Positions 44,629 through 53,482 of a stretch of 64,000 bases of DNA are shown here, piece after piece. The position numbers and the translations under genes are program-made. Origin of the DNA: Oscillospiraceae bacterium (GTDB lineage Bacteria; Bacillota; Clostridia; UBA1381; UBA9506); contig SVJO01000003.1 of assembly GCA_015068935.1 (NCBI GenBank), positions 27,963 to 91,962 on the forward strand, given 5' to 3'. Under the pieces are notes generated by a model, which saw only the letters and a program-made list of their open reading frames with translations, searched no databases and was not told where the DNA came from. The stretch's first letter is position 1, and each line of letters opens with the position of its first letter.

Positions 44629-45387
44629 ATGTCGATAACTGTAAAATTACTGCAATATACACCTGAACCTGAGAAGGTTGTCTCAGCTGCCGCTAAGCTT
44701 TGTTATTCAAGCTCAGGGGTGGAGGATATTTTAGACGGACTTACAGAAGAGAAAACAGAAAAATTTCTTGCGATGTTGATGGATATGGGACATGAAAGTC
44801 CGATAGAACACGTTTCATTTACATTTGGTATTGAAGGGGTTTCAAGAAGTCTGCTTGCTCAGATAACCCGCCATAGAATTGCGAGCTATTCAGTAAAATC
44901 GCAGAGGTATGTTAAAGAAGGACAATTTGAATATATTGTTCCGCCTGAAATAGAGAGTATTCCTGAGGCCAAAGAGCTTTACATAAAAGCTATGAATGAT
45001 GACCAGAAAACTTATAACGAGCTATCAGGAATTCTTTTTAATAAGCATTACGACAGATTAATTGCAGAAGGAAAAAACGAAAAGGATGCTAAAAGAACAG
45101 CGGAAAAACAGGCAATAGAGGATGCAAGATTTGTACTTCCAAATGCATGTGAGACAAAAATGGTTGTGACAATGAATGCAAGAAGTCTTATGAATTTCTT
45201 TAAACATAGATGCTGTATGAGAGCACAATGGGAAATCAGGGAGCTTTCTTCGCAGATGCTTATGCTCGTAAAAGAAGTTGCGCCTACCTTGTTTAAATAT
45301 GCAGGTCCGGGCTGCGTTCATGGTAAATGTCCCGAGGGCTCAATGTCATGCGGTAAGGCTGCCGAAATGAAAAAACTCTATAAATAG
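44629..45387 (+). CDS. thyX: Flavin-dependent thymidylate synthase
   Basis: 252 residues. The ThyX signature RHRx7S is exact: Arg81-His82-Arg83 to Ser91 in '[16 protein letters not shown]'. Further family segments are '[20 protein letters not shown]' (quoted to 20), '[20 protein letters not shown]' and '[10 protein letters not shown]'. It methylates dUMP to dTMP using methylene-tetrahydrofolate and reduced FAD, leaving tetrahydrofolate, so no DHFR is needed for this step. The C-terminus is Cys-rich ('[18 protein letters not shown]'), as in some clostridial members. It is followed 9 bp later by thymidylate kinase, the next enzyme of the pathway. Confidence 0.97.
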   Translation: MSITVKLLQYTPEPEKVVSAAAKLCYSSSGVEDILDGLTEEKTEKFLAMLMDMGHESPIEHVSFTFGIEGVSRSLLAQITRHRIASYSVKSQRYVKEGQFEYIVPPEIESIPEAKELYIKAMNDDQKTYNELSGILFNKHYDRLIAEGKNEKDAKRTAEKQAIEDARFVLPNACETKMVVTMNARSLMNFFKHRCCMRAQWEIRELSSQMLMLVKEVAPTLFKYAGPGCVHGKCPEGSMSCGKAAEMKKLYK

Positions 45388-45396
45388 GAGATAGTT

Positions 45397-46074
45397 ATGG
45401 GAAAATTAATTGTTATTGAGGGCGTAGATGCAAGCGGAAAGCAGACGCAGACAGATTTGCTCCTGAAATCACTTAAAAGCGATGGACTGAAAGTACGAAC
45501 AGTTTCGTTTCCTGATTATGAAAGCGATTTTTCTCTCCCGGTCAGAAGATATTTAGCCGGCGACCTGGGAAATGACCCTAAAGCAGTAAATGCATATGCT
45601 GCCTCAACTTTTTATGCAATAGACAGATACGCAAGCTTTGTAAGAGATTGGGGAGAGTTTTATAAAGAGGGCGGTATTATAATAGCTGACCGATATGTAA
45701 CATCAAACATAGTCCATCAGGCTTCAAAGGTAGAAAAAGATGAAAAAGAAGATTTTATAAAGTGGCTGTCTGAGCTTGAATATGAGAAACTAGGTCTGCC
45801 CGTGCCGGACGGTGTCATTTTTCTTGATATGCCGCCTGCCTTTGCACGTGAGCTTATGAGAGAAAGAATGAATAAAATAACAGGCGATGCCCAAAAAGAT
45901 ATTCATGAAAGAGATACTGATTATTTAGAAACGTCATATAATAACGCAGTTTCCATAGCCAGACTTTTAAAATGGAATAAAGTCTCTTGCATTAAAGATG
46001 AAAAAGTAAGAACAAGGGAAGAAATAGCACACGAAATATACGAAAAAGTGAAAATCATAATCGAGAATGAGTGA
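45397..46074 (+). CDS. tmk: Thymidylate kinase
   Basis: 225 residues. P-loop 'EGVDASGKQTQTD' near the N-terminus, the 'DRYVTSNIVHQASK' motif with the DR(Y/H) dTMP-binding residues, a 'DGVIFLDMPPAFARELM' strand, and a LID region rich in Arg ('RELMRERMNK'). It phosphorylates dTMP to dTDP with ATP. The pairing with thyX gives dUMP to dTDP in one transcript. The usual Firmicute place of tmk, next to darA/yaaQ in the holB cluster, is vacant here, which suggests that the gene has been moved to thyX in this lineage. Confidence 0.93.
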   Translation: MGKLIVIEGVDASGKQTQTDLLLKSLKSDGLKVRTVSFPDYESDFSLPVRRYLAGDLGNDPKAVNAYAASTFYAIDRYASFVRDWGEFYKEGGIIIADRYVTSNIVHQASKVEKDEKEDFIKWLSELEYEKLGLPVPDGVIFLDMPPAFARELMRERMNKITGDAQKDIHERDTDYLETSYNNAVSIARLLKWNKVSCIKDEKVRTREEIAHEIYEKVKIIIENE

Positions 46075-46142
46075 GATATAAAGAGAAAAACGGAGAAAAA
46101 ACGAGTTCATAAAACTTATTTTAAAAAAGTTGAAAAAAGTAC

Positions 46143-46171
46143 TTGACAAATATTTTAAGATATCGTATAAT
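46143..46171 (+). promoter_or_regulatory. Perfect-consensus sigma-A promoter for rplM-rpsI
   Basis: TTGACA (46143-46148), 17-bp spacer, TATAAT (46166-46171). The leader is about 55 bases; no L13 autoregulatory structure was recognised with confidence. Confidence 0.9.
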
Positions 46172-46229
46172 ATCGTCTGTACAATTTTGAGAAGAAAATA
46201 TTGAGAATAACTTAGGAGGTTATAAGTTT

Positions 46230-46667
46230 ATGAGTACATTTATGGCAAAAGCACATGAACTCGACAGAAAATGGTATATCATAGATGCTGACGGCAAGCC
46301 TCTCGGTCGTGTTGCAGCTCAGGCTGCAGCAATCTTAAGAGGAAAGCATAAGCCGGAATTCACTCCTCACTGCGACTGCGGTGACCATGTAATTATCCTT
46401 AATGCATCTAAAGCAGTTCTGACGGGCAAAAAATTACAGCAGAAGGTATATTACAGACACACAGGCTATGTTGGCGGCTTGAAAGAAGTTAAGTATGACA
46501 AGCTCATGGCAGAAAGACCTGAATTTGCTATGACTAAAGCTGTAAAAGGTATGCTCCCGCACAACACATTGGGTGCTAAGGCATTAACAAGACTCAGAGT
46601 ATACGCAGGAAGCGAGCATGACAATAGCGCTCAGAAGCCTGAAGTATGGTCTTTAGAGATTAAATAA
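46230..46667 (+). CDS. rplM: 50S ribosomal protein L13
   Basis: 145 residues, full length. '[20 protein letters not shown]' start, '[19 protein letters not shown]', '[20 protein letters not shown]' and '[20 protein letters not shown]' are all typical of bacterial L13, an early-assembling 23S rRNA-binding protein. A TTAGGAGG site lies ahead of the ATG. It is co-transcribed with rpsI, 15 bp later, the universal bacterial pair. Confidence 0.98.
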   Translation: MSTFMAKAHELDRKWYIIDADGKPLGRVAAQAAAILRGKHKPEFTPHCDCGDHVIILNASKAVLTGKKLQQKVYYRHTGYVGGLKEVKYDKLMAERPEFAMTKAVKGMLPHNTLGAKALTRLRVYAGSEHDNSAQKPEVWSLEIK

Positions 46668-46682
46668 GGAGGGAATTTATAA

Positions 46683-47075
46683 ATGGCTGAATTTTATTAC
46701 GGTACAGGAAGAAGAAAAAAGTCAGTTGCAAGGGTACGTCTTGTTCCCGGTAAAGGCAACATTACAATAAATGATAGAACTATTGACGATTATTTCGGTT
46801 TGGACACTTTAAAGCTCATCGTTAACCAGCCTCTCGTAGCTACTAAAACTCAGGATAAATATGATGTTATCGTTAAAGTTATCGGCGGTGGTTTCACAGG
46901 TCAGGCCGGTGCTATCAGACATGGTATTTCAAGAGCATTGCTTGAGGCAGACGAGGAAGCATATCGTCCTATTCTTAAAAAAGCGGGCTTCTTAACACGT
47001 GACCCAAGAATGAAGGAAAGAAAGAAGTACGGCTTGAAAGCTGCTCGTCGTGCACCACAGTTTTCAAAGAGATAA
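46683..47075 (+). CDS. rpsI: 30S ribosomal protein S9
   Basis: 130 residues, full length. '[20 protein letters not shown]', '[20 protein letters not shown]', and the basic C-terminal tail '[17 protein letters not shown]', whose last Lys-Arg reaches the P-site tRNA. AAGGAGGG precedes the ATG. The pair ends at a terminator 20 bp later. Confidence 0.98.
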   Translation: MAEFYYGTGRRKKSVARVRLVPGKGNITINDRTIDDYFGLDTLKLIVNQPLVATKTQDKYDVIVKVIGGGFTGQAGAIRHGISRALLEADEEAYRPILKKAGFLTRDPRMKERKKYGLKAARRAPQFSKR

Positions 47076-47092
47076 TCATTATCTTATATTCA

Positions 47093-47130
47093 AAATCCCA
47101 CAACTACTATGGTTGTGGGATTTATTTTTA
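47093..47130 (+). terminator. Rho-independent terminator after rpsI
   Basis: 12-bp perfect stem (47093-47104 with 47112-47123), 7-base loop, then TATTTTTA. Confidence 0.85.
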
Positions 47131-47261
47131 TGGATTTCCTTTCTGTGTGGTTTTTGATGCTACCTAAACTATAACAAAACAAGTTTCTGTTCGCTATCCA
47201 TTTTTTTAAAGTATCACTCGTCATTGACAATATTTTGTTAATTTTTCACAAAGATAACCTA

Positions 47262-47290
47262 TTGCACTTTTGTTTTTTATATGATATAAT
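47262..47290 (+). promoter_or_regulatory. Sigma-A-type promoter of the aminosugar/ATP-grasp cluster
   Basis: TTGCAC (47262-47267), 17-bp spacer, TATAAT (47285-47290), 23 bp before the first ATG. No further promoter was found inside the five-gene cluster. Confidence 0.75.
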
Positions 47291-47313
47291 GAAATGTTGA
47301 AGGGGTGTTTTTA

Positions 47314-48519
47314 ATGGAAAAGAGAAAAATAGACTTTTCACCTCCCGATATTTCTGAAAAAGAAATAGAATTGGTCGCGGAGGCTCTTCGTTCAGGATGG
47401 ATTACTACAGGCCCGAAAACAAAACAGTTTGAAAAGGAAGTTGCTGAGTTTTGCGGGACAAGCAGGGCAGCAGCTTTGAATTCACAAACTGCCTGCGCCG
47501 AAATGACACTAAGGCTTTTAGGTATCGGCGAGGGAGATGAGGTAATCGTACCTGCTTATACATATACAGCTTCTGCAAGCATAGTTTGTCACGTCGGGGC
47601 AAAACTTGTGATTTGCGATGTGTCTGATACCGGCTTTGAAATGGATTATGACAAGATGGAAGGTCTTATCACTCCAAAAACAAAGGCGGTTATTCCTGTT
47701 GACCTTGCTGGTATCATGTGTGATTATAAAAAGATTTATGAAATTATAGAAAGAAAGAAACATCTCTTTGAGCCTGAAAATAAAATACAGGAAGCAATGG
47801 GAAGGATTGCTGTTTGCGCAGACGGCGCTCATAGTTTTGGCGCTTGCCAAAACGGCAGACGTTCAGGAAGTGTTGCCGATTTTACAAGTTTTTCATTCCA
47901 TGCAGTCAAGAACTTAACTACTGCCGAGGGTGGGGCAGTTACATGGCGCGATATAGAAGGCATTGACAATGAGGATATATATAAACAGTATATGCTTTTG
48001 TCGCTTCACGGTCAAAGCAAGGATGCTCTGGCAAAAACAAGACTCGGTTCGTGGGAGTATGATATTGTTGCGCCGAACTATAAGTGCAATATGACAGATG
48101 TCCATGCTGCAATAGGACTTGCACAGCTTGAAAGATATGAAGAAATTTTAATGAAACGTGAAAAGTTTATTAAAATGTATAATGAGGGTTTAAAAGATAC
48201 CGGTGTGGGCTTTTTAAATCATTATGATGTAAATCACAAATCAAGCGGTCACCTTTATCTTTGCAATTTAACAGGTAAAGACGAAGAATACAGAAATTTA
48301 TTTATAGAAAAAATGGCAGAGCGCGGTATCGCGACAAATGTTCACTATAAACCGTTGCCGATGCTTACTGCTTACAAAAATTTAGGTTTTGATATTTGTG
48401 ACTTTCCTAATGCGTATGACCGATATCACAACGAAGTTTCACTTCCTTTGAATACAAAAATGACAGAACAAGACGTAGAGTATGTAATTGAGAATTTCAA
48501 AGAAATCTGGGGGAAATAA
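47314..48519 (+). CDS. DegT/DnrJ/EryC1/StrS-family sugar aminotransferase
   Basis: About 401 residues from the ATG at 47314, behind AGGGGTG. It is a PLP aminotransferase of the nucleotide-sugar class. 'IDFSPPDISEKEIELVAEAL' leads the N-terminus, 'SGWITTGP' and 'SQTACAEMTLRLLGIGEGDE' are typical, 'CADGAHSFGA' contains the Asp that contacts the pyridine nitrogen, and the PLP Lys lies in 'FSFHAVKNLTTAEGG'. The C-terminal 'HYKPL' is also conserved. Such enzymes convert a keto group of a UDP- or dTDP-keto-sugar to an amine. The dehydratase that would make the keto sugar is not in the window. It is first in the surface cluster and ends 2 bp before the phosphoglycosyl transferase. Confidence 0.9.
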   Translation: MEKRKIDFSPPDISEKEIELVAEALRSGWITTGPKTKQFEKEVAEFCGTSRAAALNSQTACAEMTLRLLGIGEGDEVIVPAYTYTASASIVCHVGAKLVICDVSDTGFEMDYDKMEGLITPKTKAVIPVDLAGIMCDYKKIYEIIERKKHLFEPENKIQEAMGRIAVCADGAHSFGACQNGRRSGSVADFTSFSFHAVKNLTTAEGGAVTWRDIEGIDNEDIYKQYMLLSLHGQSKDALAKTRLGSWEYDIVAPNYKCNMTDVHAAIGLAQLERYEEILMKREKFIKMYNEGLKDTGVGFLNHYDVNHKSSGHLYLCNLTGKDEEYRNLFIEKMAERGIATNVHYKPLPMLTAYKNLGFDICDFPNAYDRYHNEVSLPLNTKMTEQDVEYVIENFKEIWGK

Positions 48520-48521
48520 AA

Positions 48522-49148
48522 ATGTATAAACACTTTTTTAAAAGGTTTATAGACTTTGTCGTTGCTCTTTGCGGGTTGCCATTTTTAGCGATAATATTCA
48601 TAGCCCTTGCACCTTTAATTTACTTTGAGGACAGGGGTCCTGTATTTTATAACGCTCCGAGACGAGGCAAAGACGGGAAAATATTTAAAATGTATAAATT
48701 CCGTTCGATGAAGGTAAACTCTCCCGATATAAAAAATAAAGATGGTTCTACATATAACGGAGAAAATGACCCTAGGGTTACAAAAATCGGCAGGATATTG
48801 AGAAAGACAAGCCTTGATGAGACTCCCCAGCTTTTAAACATTTTAAAGGGCGACATGAGCATTATAGGGCCAAGGCCTGTTTTAGCAAGAAAACCGCTTT
48901 CAGAGATTAACCCTGACAGAGTAAAATGTTTTGAGATGCGTCCAGGGCTTACAGGTTACTCTCAGGCATATTTTAGAAATTCAATCACTTCAGATGAGAA
49001 ACTGTTAAATGACCTCTATTACGTTAAGAATGTTACATTTTTTATGGATATAAAAATATTTTTTCAGACAGCGACGAGTGTTTTAAAAAGAAAAAATATT
49101 TTTGTTACACAAGACATTAAATCAGCAGAGGAGAAAGCCGCATTATGA
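48522..49148 (+). CDS. Undecaprenyl-phosphate sugar phosphotransferase (PglC-like, monotopic)
   Basis: 208 residues, the size of the minimal monotopic phosphoglycosyl transferases. An N-terminal hydrophobic segment (about 10-32, 'FVVALCGLPFLAIIFIALAP') would form the re-entrant helix; then come 'GPVFYNAPRRGKDGKIFKMYKFRSM' elements (quoted in part), 'LRKTSLDETPQLLNILKGDM' with the catalytic Asp-Glu pair, and 'SIIGPRPVLARK'. The family moves a sugar-1-phosphate from a UDP-sugar to undecaprenyl phosphate, starting a glycan on the inner membrane face. Following an aminotransferase, its sugar may be an amino- or diamino-sugar as in PglC. It shares ATGA with the next gene. Confidence 0.92.
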   Translation: MYKHFFKRFIDFVVALCGLPFLAIIFIALAPLIYFEDRGPVFYNAPRRGKDGKIFKMYKFRSMKVNSPDIKNKDGSTYNGENDPRVTKIGRILRKTSLDETPQLLNILKGDMSIIGPRPVLARKPLSEINPDRVKCFEMRPGLTGYSQAYFRNSITSDEKLLNDLYYVKNVTFFMDIKIFFQTATSVLKRKNIFVTQDIKSAEEKAAL

Positions 49149-50332
49149 GAAATTTGATGATAATCGGTGCCTCTTTTTTGCAGCTCCCGGGCGTTAAAAG
49201 AGCAAAGGAAATGGGATTAAATGTTGCAGTTTTGGATTATGATGAAAACGCTGTTTCGATTCCTTTTGCGGACAAGTTTTATAATGTGAGCACTATTGAT
49301 ATTGACGGTGTAACAAAAGCGGCAGAGGACTTTAAGGCGGACGGGATTATGACGCTTGCTTCCGATATGCCTACGCGTTCTGTTGCAAAAGCGTGTGAAA
49401 AATTAGGGCTTAATTCAATAAGCTTTGACACTGCGATTAAAGCTACCGATAAGGGCGAAATGATAAAAGCCTTTAAAGAAAAAGGCGTGCCTTCACCATG
49501 GTTTTTCATCGCAGAAAACGAAGAAAAATTAGAAGAAATTAAACATGAAATTTTATACCCATGTATTTTAAAACCTCTTGATAATTCAGGTTCAAGGGGT
49601 GTCGTGCTTGTAAATGATGAGAAAAATCTTATAGAAAGTTTCAAATACAGCATGGCTTCATCACGAGGTGCGGGCATAATAATTGAAGAATATATGCAGG
49701 GAACCGAAGTAAGCGTTGAGGTTATCGTGTGGGATGGACAGACCCACGTTTTGACTATTACAGACAAACTTACAACAGGGGCTCCTCACTTTGTTGAAAT
49801 GGGACACTCGCAACAATCAAGACTTTCTTTGGAAACTAAAAATAAAATAATAGAGGTTGCAACTTTAGCAGTTAAATCGGTTGGGATTAAAAGCGGTCCT
49901 GCCCACGTGGAAATAATGGTAACAAAAGACGGCCCTAAAATGATAGAACTGGGGGCAAGAATGGGCGGTGACTGCATCACAACTCATTTAGTTCCGTTAT
50001 CTACGGGAATTGATATGATAGAGGCAACGATTAAATGTGCTCTCGGCGAGGAACCTGATGTAACACCGAAATTTGAAAGAGGAAGTGCCATAAGATATTT
50101 TAATACAGAAAAAGGAATAATCAAAAGCATTTCAGGAGTCGAAAATGCAAAAAAAATTGATGGAATAAAGGAAATAACCTTTGTTAAAAATGTCGGCGAC
50201 ATGGCAGACTCAATCAACAGCTCAACGGATAGAGCAGGCTTTGTAATTGCACAGGCAGATACTGCAGAAAATGCGGTAAAGGCTTGCGAAAATGCAATAG
50301 AAGAAATTAAAATAAAGACAGCAAAGCAATAA
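49145..50332 (+). CDS. ATP-grasp ligase, L-amino-acid-ligase-like (first of three)
   Basis: 395 residues. The N-terminal pre-ATP-grasp fold ('MIIGASFLQLPGVKRAKEMG') is followed by the ATP-binding domain with 'PCILKPLDNSGSRGV', 'IIEEYMQGTEVSVEV' and the metal-binding 'MIELGARMGGDCITTHL'. The C-terminal 100 residues resemble the domain seen in L-amino acid ligases and carnosine-synthase-like enzymes. The class activates a carboxylate as acyl phosphate and joins it to an amine. Start codon overlaps the phosphoglycosyl transferase stop. Given the aminotransferase upstream, the amine could be an aminosugar; that is inference. Confidence 0.85.
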   Translation: MRNLMIIGASFLQLPGVKRAKEMGLNVAVLDYDENAVSIPFADKFYNVSTIDIDGVTKAAEDFKADGIMTLASDMPTRSVAKACEKLGLNSISFDTAIKATDKGEMIKAFKEKGVPSPWFFIAENEEKLEEIKHEILYPCILKPLDNSGSRGVVLVNDEKNLIESFKYSMASSRGAGIIIEEYMQGTEVSVEVIVWDGQTHVLTITDKLTTGAPHFVEMGHSQQSRLSLETKNKIIEVATLAVKSVGIKSGPAHVEIMVTKDGPKMIELGARMGGDCITTHLVPLSTGIDMIEATIKCALGEEPDVTPKFERGSAIRYFNTEKGIIKSISGVENAKKIDGIKEITFVKNVGDMADSINSSTDRAGFVIAQADTAENAVKACENAIEEIKIKTAKQ

Positions 50333-50345
50333 GGTGGTAATTTGT

Positions 50346-51443
50346 ATGAATATGAAAAAAATTGTTGATTACGGGTTGGACAGAATCCACATTATAAGCA
50401 GAAAAAGAGGAGTAAAAAAGAACAATAAGCATTATTTTAAAATGCTTTCCGATAGCGGTATTAAAATAAGAAGATTATCAAAAGAACAGAAACGACAAGT
50501 TGACGCCATATATAAAAAATATGGTCTTAAATACAGTTATGCAACACACGAACTGGTTTATTCCGTAACAGGCGAGTTTAATCCTGAAATTGTTCCTGAG
50601 GATGCCTTTCGCACCCAAATTGAAATCTACCTTAACGATTATGACAGCAAATATGTTTTATCAGATAAAAGCTATTTTGATGTTTTCATGCCTAAGCTAA
50701 AATTCCCTGACACAATTGTAAGGAATATAGAGGGAAATTTCTATGATAGTGACTATAATGTAATCACTTTTGAAAAAGCAAAAGAGATTATTGATTCTTA
50801 TGATGAGGTAGTATTTAAGCCATCTACTGAAAGCGGCTTTGGAAGAAGTGTTGAGCTTGTTAATACAAGGGAGAAAAATCCTCTTGAATTCAGCAAAAAG
50901 AACTATGTAATTCAGAAGGTTATAAAGCAACATAAGGCATTATCCTGCCTTAATGAATCGTCAGTAAATGTATGCAGAATGGAAACAATCTTTATTGACG
51001 GAGAGGTTCATGTAATAACGGCTGCACTCAGAATCGGCGGTGTAGGTTCATTTACTGATAATAATATTTCAAATGACGGAAAAGGCATGATTATCATTGG
51101 AGTTGATGAAAACGGAAAGCTCCGCAAAAGAGGATATTATTCATGCGGTTTATCCACAACGTGCAATCCTGCAGGGATAGAATTTGAGGGATATACTTTG
51201 CCAGGATATGACAAAATGATTGAAATAGCAAAAAAAGGACACCAGCTTTACCCGCGGGTAAGATTTGTGGGCTGGGATTTCTGTGTAGATGAACAGGGCG
51301 AGGTTATTTGCATGGAATATAATATAAAAGGTCCCGGTGTGCTTTATTACCAGTATGCCAATGGTTCGCTCCTGGGAAAACATACACAAAAAGTATGTGA
51401 ATTTGCAAAAAATCAAAAAAAGAAAAGAAGTATTTTCAGATAA
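50346..51443 (+). CDS. Sugar-transfer-associated ATP-grasp protein (second of three)
   Basis: About 365 residues from the ATG at 50346, behind AAGGTGG (a GTG at 50334 overlaps that site). It matches the family called sugar-transfer-associated ATP-grasp, related to alpha-L-glutamate ligases. Key segments: 'YSVTGEFNPEIVPEDAFRTQ', 'EVVFKPSTESGFGRSVELV' with the ATP-binding Lys and glycine-rich loop, 'VNVCRMETIFIDGEV', 'WDFCVDEQGEVICMEYNIKG' with the metal-binding Glu and Asn. The C-terminus is Lys-rich. It has a clear paralogue at 56767-57831. Family members are found with glycan synthesis genes; substrates are not established. Confidence 0.85.
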   Translation: MNMKKIVDYGLDRIHIISRKRGVKKNNKHYFKMLSDSGIKIRRLSKEQKRQVDAIYKKYGLKYSYATHELVYSVTGEFNPEIVPEDAFRTQIEIYLNDYDSKYVLSDKSYFDVFMPKLKFPDTIVRNIEGNFYDSDYNVITFEKAKEIIDSYDEVVFKPSTESGFGRSVELVNTREKNPLEFSKKNYVIQKVIKQHKALSCLNESSVNVCRMETIFIDGEVHVITAALRIGGVGSFTDNNISNDGKGMIIIGVDENGKLRKRGYYSCGLSTTCNPAGIEFEGYTLPGYDKMIEIAKKGHQLYPRVRFVGWDFCVDEQGEVICMEYNIKGPGVLYYQYANGSLLGKHTQKVCEFAKNQKKKRSIFR

Positions 51444-51478
51444 TATAAAAAAGTATTTATAGATGGAGGGGTATGGAA

Positions 51479-52768
51479 ATGTCTTTAAAAGGAAAAAGAT
51501 TGTTAGTACTGGGCGGAACAAATAATGCACCTGACATTAAAAAATTTACCGAGGAAAATGGTGTAGTTTTAGTTGTAGCGGGAAACAGATTCAGTCCGGA
51601 AATCATGGCTATTGCAGATGAAATGCATGATATAGACATACTAAACCGCGGTGAACTTGAGAATTTAGTTAAGGAAAAAAATATTGACGGTATTTTTGTA
51701 GGAGGAAATGAAGATATAATTTCATCTGCAATTGATGTCTGTGAAAAATGCAATCTGCCGTTTTATTCATCAAGACAAGTCTGGGATATGGCTATGAATA
51801 AAAAAACATTTAAGTCATATTGCAGAAAACACGGTGTTCCTACAATGGAGGATTATGAAATAGATGAGACAAATCTTTCTGAATCTGCAAAACAGCTTAA
51901 ATATCCTGTTGTAATCAAGCCCGTAGATAACTGCGGAAGCACGGGTGTAAACAAATGCGAAAATGCCGAGCAGTTTATAGAGCTTTATAATCAGGCAAAA
52001 CAGTGTTCAAGAACTAAAACTGTTACAGTGGAAGAATTTGATGATGGATTTGAGATATGTGTGTATTATACTTTTGTAGACGGAAAGATTTCCCTAAGCT
52101 CTATGTCTGATAAGTATGTGCGCGGAGATGCAGAAAGCTTTATTCCGCTGTCTGAAATATATGCATATCCGTCACAGTACCTTCCGTTATATATGGAAAC
52201 AGTTGATGCAAACATGAGGGCAATGCTTTTAGACCTTGGAATAAGGAATGGAATAACAAGTATGCAGGGCTTTTATAAGGACGGAAAATTTAAATTCTTT
52301 GAGATGGGATTCAGATTGGGAGGCACAGCACAATACCGCTACACAGAATATATAAACAATATCAACAGTCTGCATATGATGATGGCTTATGCCCTGACAG
52401 GAAAAATGGGTGATTGCGACCAGAGTATGGATAATGCAATGTTCCGCAAACCATGTTGCACACTTACACTTCTTTCAAAGGGCGGTACAGTTGCCAGAAT
52501 TGAAGGTGTAGAAGAAGCAAGAAAATATGATGGGGTTTTATACATAGAAAACCGATATAAAGTAGGGGATACGATTAAAGCCACAAGGACAATTTCCCAG
52601 TTTCATGTAAGACTTTATATTGTTGCCGATAATGAACAGCAGATGAAAGAAAAAATTGAGCATCTGCAAACCTCAATACAGGCTTATGACACAGAAGGAG
52701 AGCCTATGCTCATAACACATTTTGATACAAATAAGCTTTCGTTCGGTGATAATGTGTTTGAAAATTAA
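51479..52768 (+). CDS. ATP-grasp ligase, CarB/amino-acid-ligase-like (third of three)
   Basis: About 429 residues from the ATG at 51479, seven bases after GGAGGGG (the ATG at 51473 is too close to it). 'GKRLLVLGGTNNAPDIKKF' begins the pre-ATP-grasp domain; 'YPVVIKPVDNCGSTGVNKC' is the ATP-binding strand and loop; 'FFEMGFRLGGTAQYRYTEY' has the Glu and Arg typical of the metal and phosphate site; the C-terminal part ('RIEGVEEARKYDGVLYIENR') resembles amino-acid ligases. It is similar in layout to the first ATP-grasp gene but clearly divergent. It is the last gene of the cluster and is followed by a terminator. Confidence 0.85.
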   Translation: MSLKGKRLLVLGGTNNAPDIKKFTEENGVVLVVAGNRFSPEIMAIADEMHDIDILNRGELENLVKEKNIDGIFVGGNEDIISSAIDVCEKCNLPFYSSRQVWDMAMNKKTFKSYCRKHGVPTMEDYEIDETNLSESAKQLKYPVVIKPVDNCGSTGVNKCENAEQFIELYNQAKQCSRTKTVTVEEFDDGFEICVYYTFVDGKISLSSMSDKYVRGDAESFIPLSEIYAYPSQYLPLYMETVDANMRAMLLDLGIRNGITSMQGFYKDGKFKFFEMGFRLGGTAQYRYTEYINNINSLHMMMAYALTGKMGDCDQSMDNAMFRKPCCTLTLLSKGGTVARIEGVEEARKYDGVLYIENRYKVGDTIKATRTISQFHVRLYIVADNEQQMKEKIEHLQTSIQAYDTEGEPMLITHFDTNKLSFGDNVFEN

Positions 52769-52804
52769 GAAGTGACATATTGCTTTTGATGATTATAATT
52801 AAAG

Positions 52805-52848
52805 AGATGAGAAAACTCATGCAAACTGAGATTTTCTCATCTTTTTTT
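52805..52848 (+). terminator. Rho-independent terminator of the surface cluster
   Basis: 11-bp stem (52805-52815 with 52832-52842) plus an inner CTCA/TGAG extension, then seven T. Confidence 0.85.
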
Positions 52849-52862
52849 GCACTTTTTAAATA

Positions 52863-53468
52863 TTAATACCCCAAATCTTCATTTATTAAAACCACTTCAT
52901 ATTCTGCACCTGTAGGTCTGGTGCAAAGGATACTTATGTTTCTGCATATACGTTCAGGAGATGAACAGTCATAGCATTTATCAGCATTTATTGCACAAGG
53001 TGTCTTTCGTAAAAGCCTTTTAGCATTAAGAGGAGCAGCAACATTTCTAGCTCTTGAGAGTGCTTTTTCCAGAACAGGTTCTATCTTGTTTTTTCCTGCA
53101 ATGATATAAACCTTTTCATGACCGAAGGATATAGCTGAAACACGGTTTCCTGTTCCGTCGATATTGATGATTTCGCCGCTTTGCGATATTGCATTAGCAG
53201 AGGAAATGTAAATCTGGGCATGGCGTGATTCGTCTAACATATCACGTGATGTCTTCCCTTCGGGAATGCTCCAGTGCCAGTAAATAGTATTATTTGCCTT
53301 AAGGCTGTCATAAAGTCCCATATCTTTTACAGTAACAGAACCTCCGATTCCTACAGTCTTATCACTTATCTGGGATGCAAGATATTTTTTTGCATCGTCA
53401 GATGTTTCAAAACATGTCACTTTATAACCCTTTTTCTCTAAATTTTCTTTTGTTTTATTTAAGTCCAT
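52863..53468 (-). CDS. LUD-domain (LutC-like) protein
   Basis: 201 residues forming one LUD (lactate utilisation/DUF162) domain: 'GYKVTCFETSDDAKKYLASQ', 'TVGIGGSVTVKDMGLYDSL', 'ANAISQSGEIINIDGTGNRV' and 'GHEKVYIIAGKNKI' are characteristic. A C-terminal Cys-rich part ('CAINADKCYDCSSPERICRN') has four Cys that could bind metal; this extension is seen in stand-alone members. LutC works with LutA/LutB in iron-sulfur lactate oxidation, but no LutA/B genes are present, so the function here is open. It starts 14 bp after cysK and is probably co-transcribed. Confidence 0.88.
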   Translation of the reverse strand: MDLNKTKENLEKKGYKVTCFETSDDAKKYLASQISDKTVGIGGSVTVKDMGLYDSLKANNTIYWHWSIPEGKTSRDMLDESRHAQIYISSANAISQSGEIINIDGTGNRVSAISFGHEKVYIIAGKNKIEPVLEKALSRARNVAAPLNAKRLLRKTPCAINADKCYDCSSPERICRNISILCTRPTGAEYEVVLINEDLGY

Positions 53469-53482
53469 TATATCCTCCTTAA

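Noticed and set aside
46172..46229. L13 autoregulatory leader
   Set aside because: The leader is short and no stable structure could be drawn with confidence.
49279..49767. 162-codon minus-strand open frame inside the first ATP-grasp gene
   Set aside because: Antisense shadow of a well-supported gene, with no ribosome site or plausible promoter.
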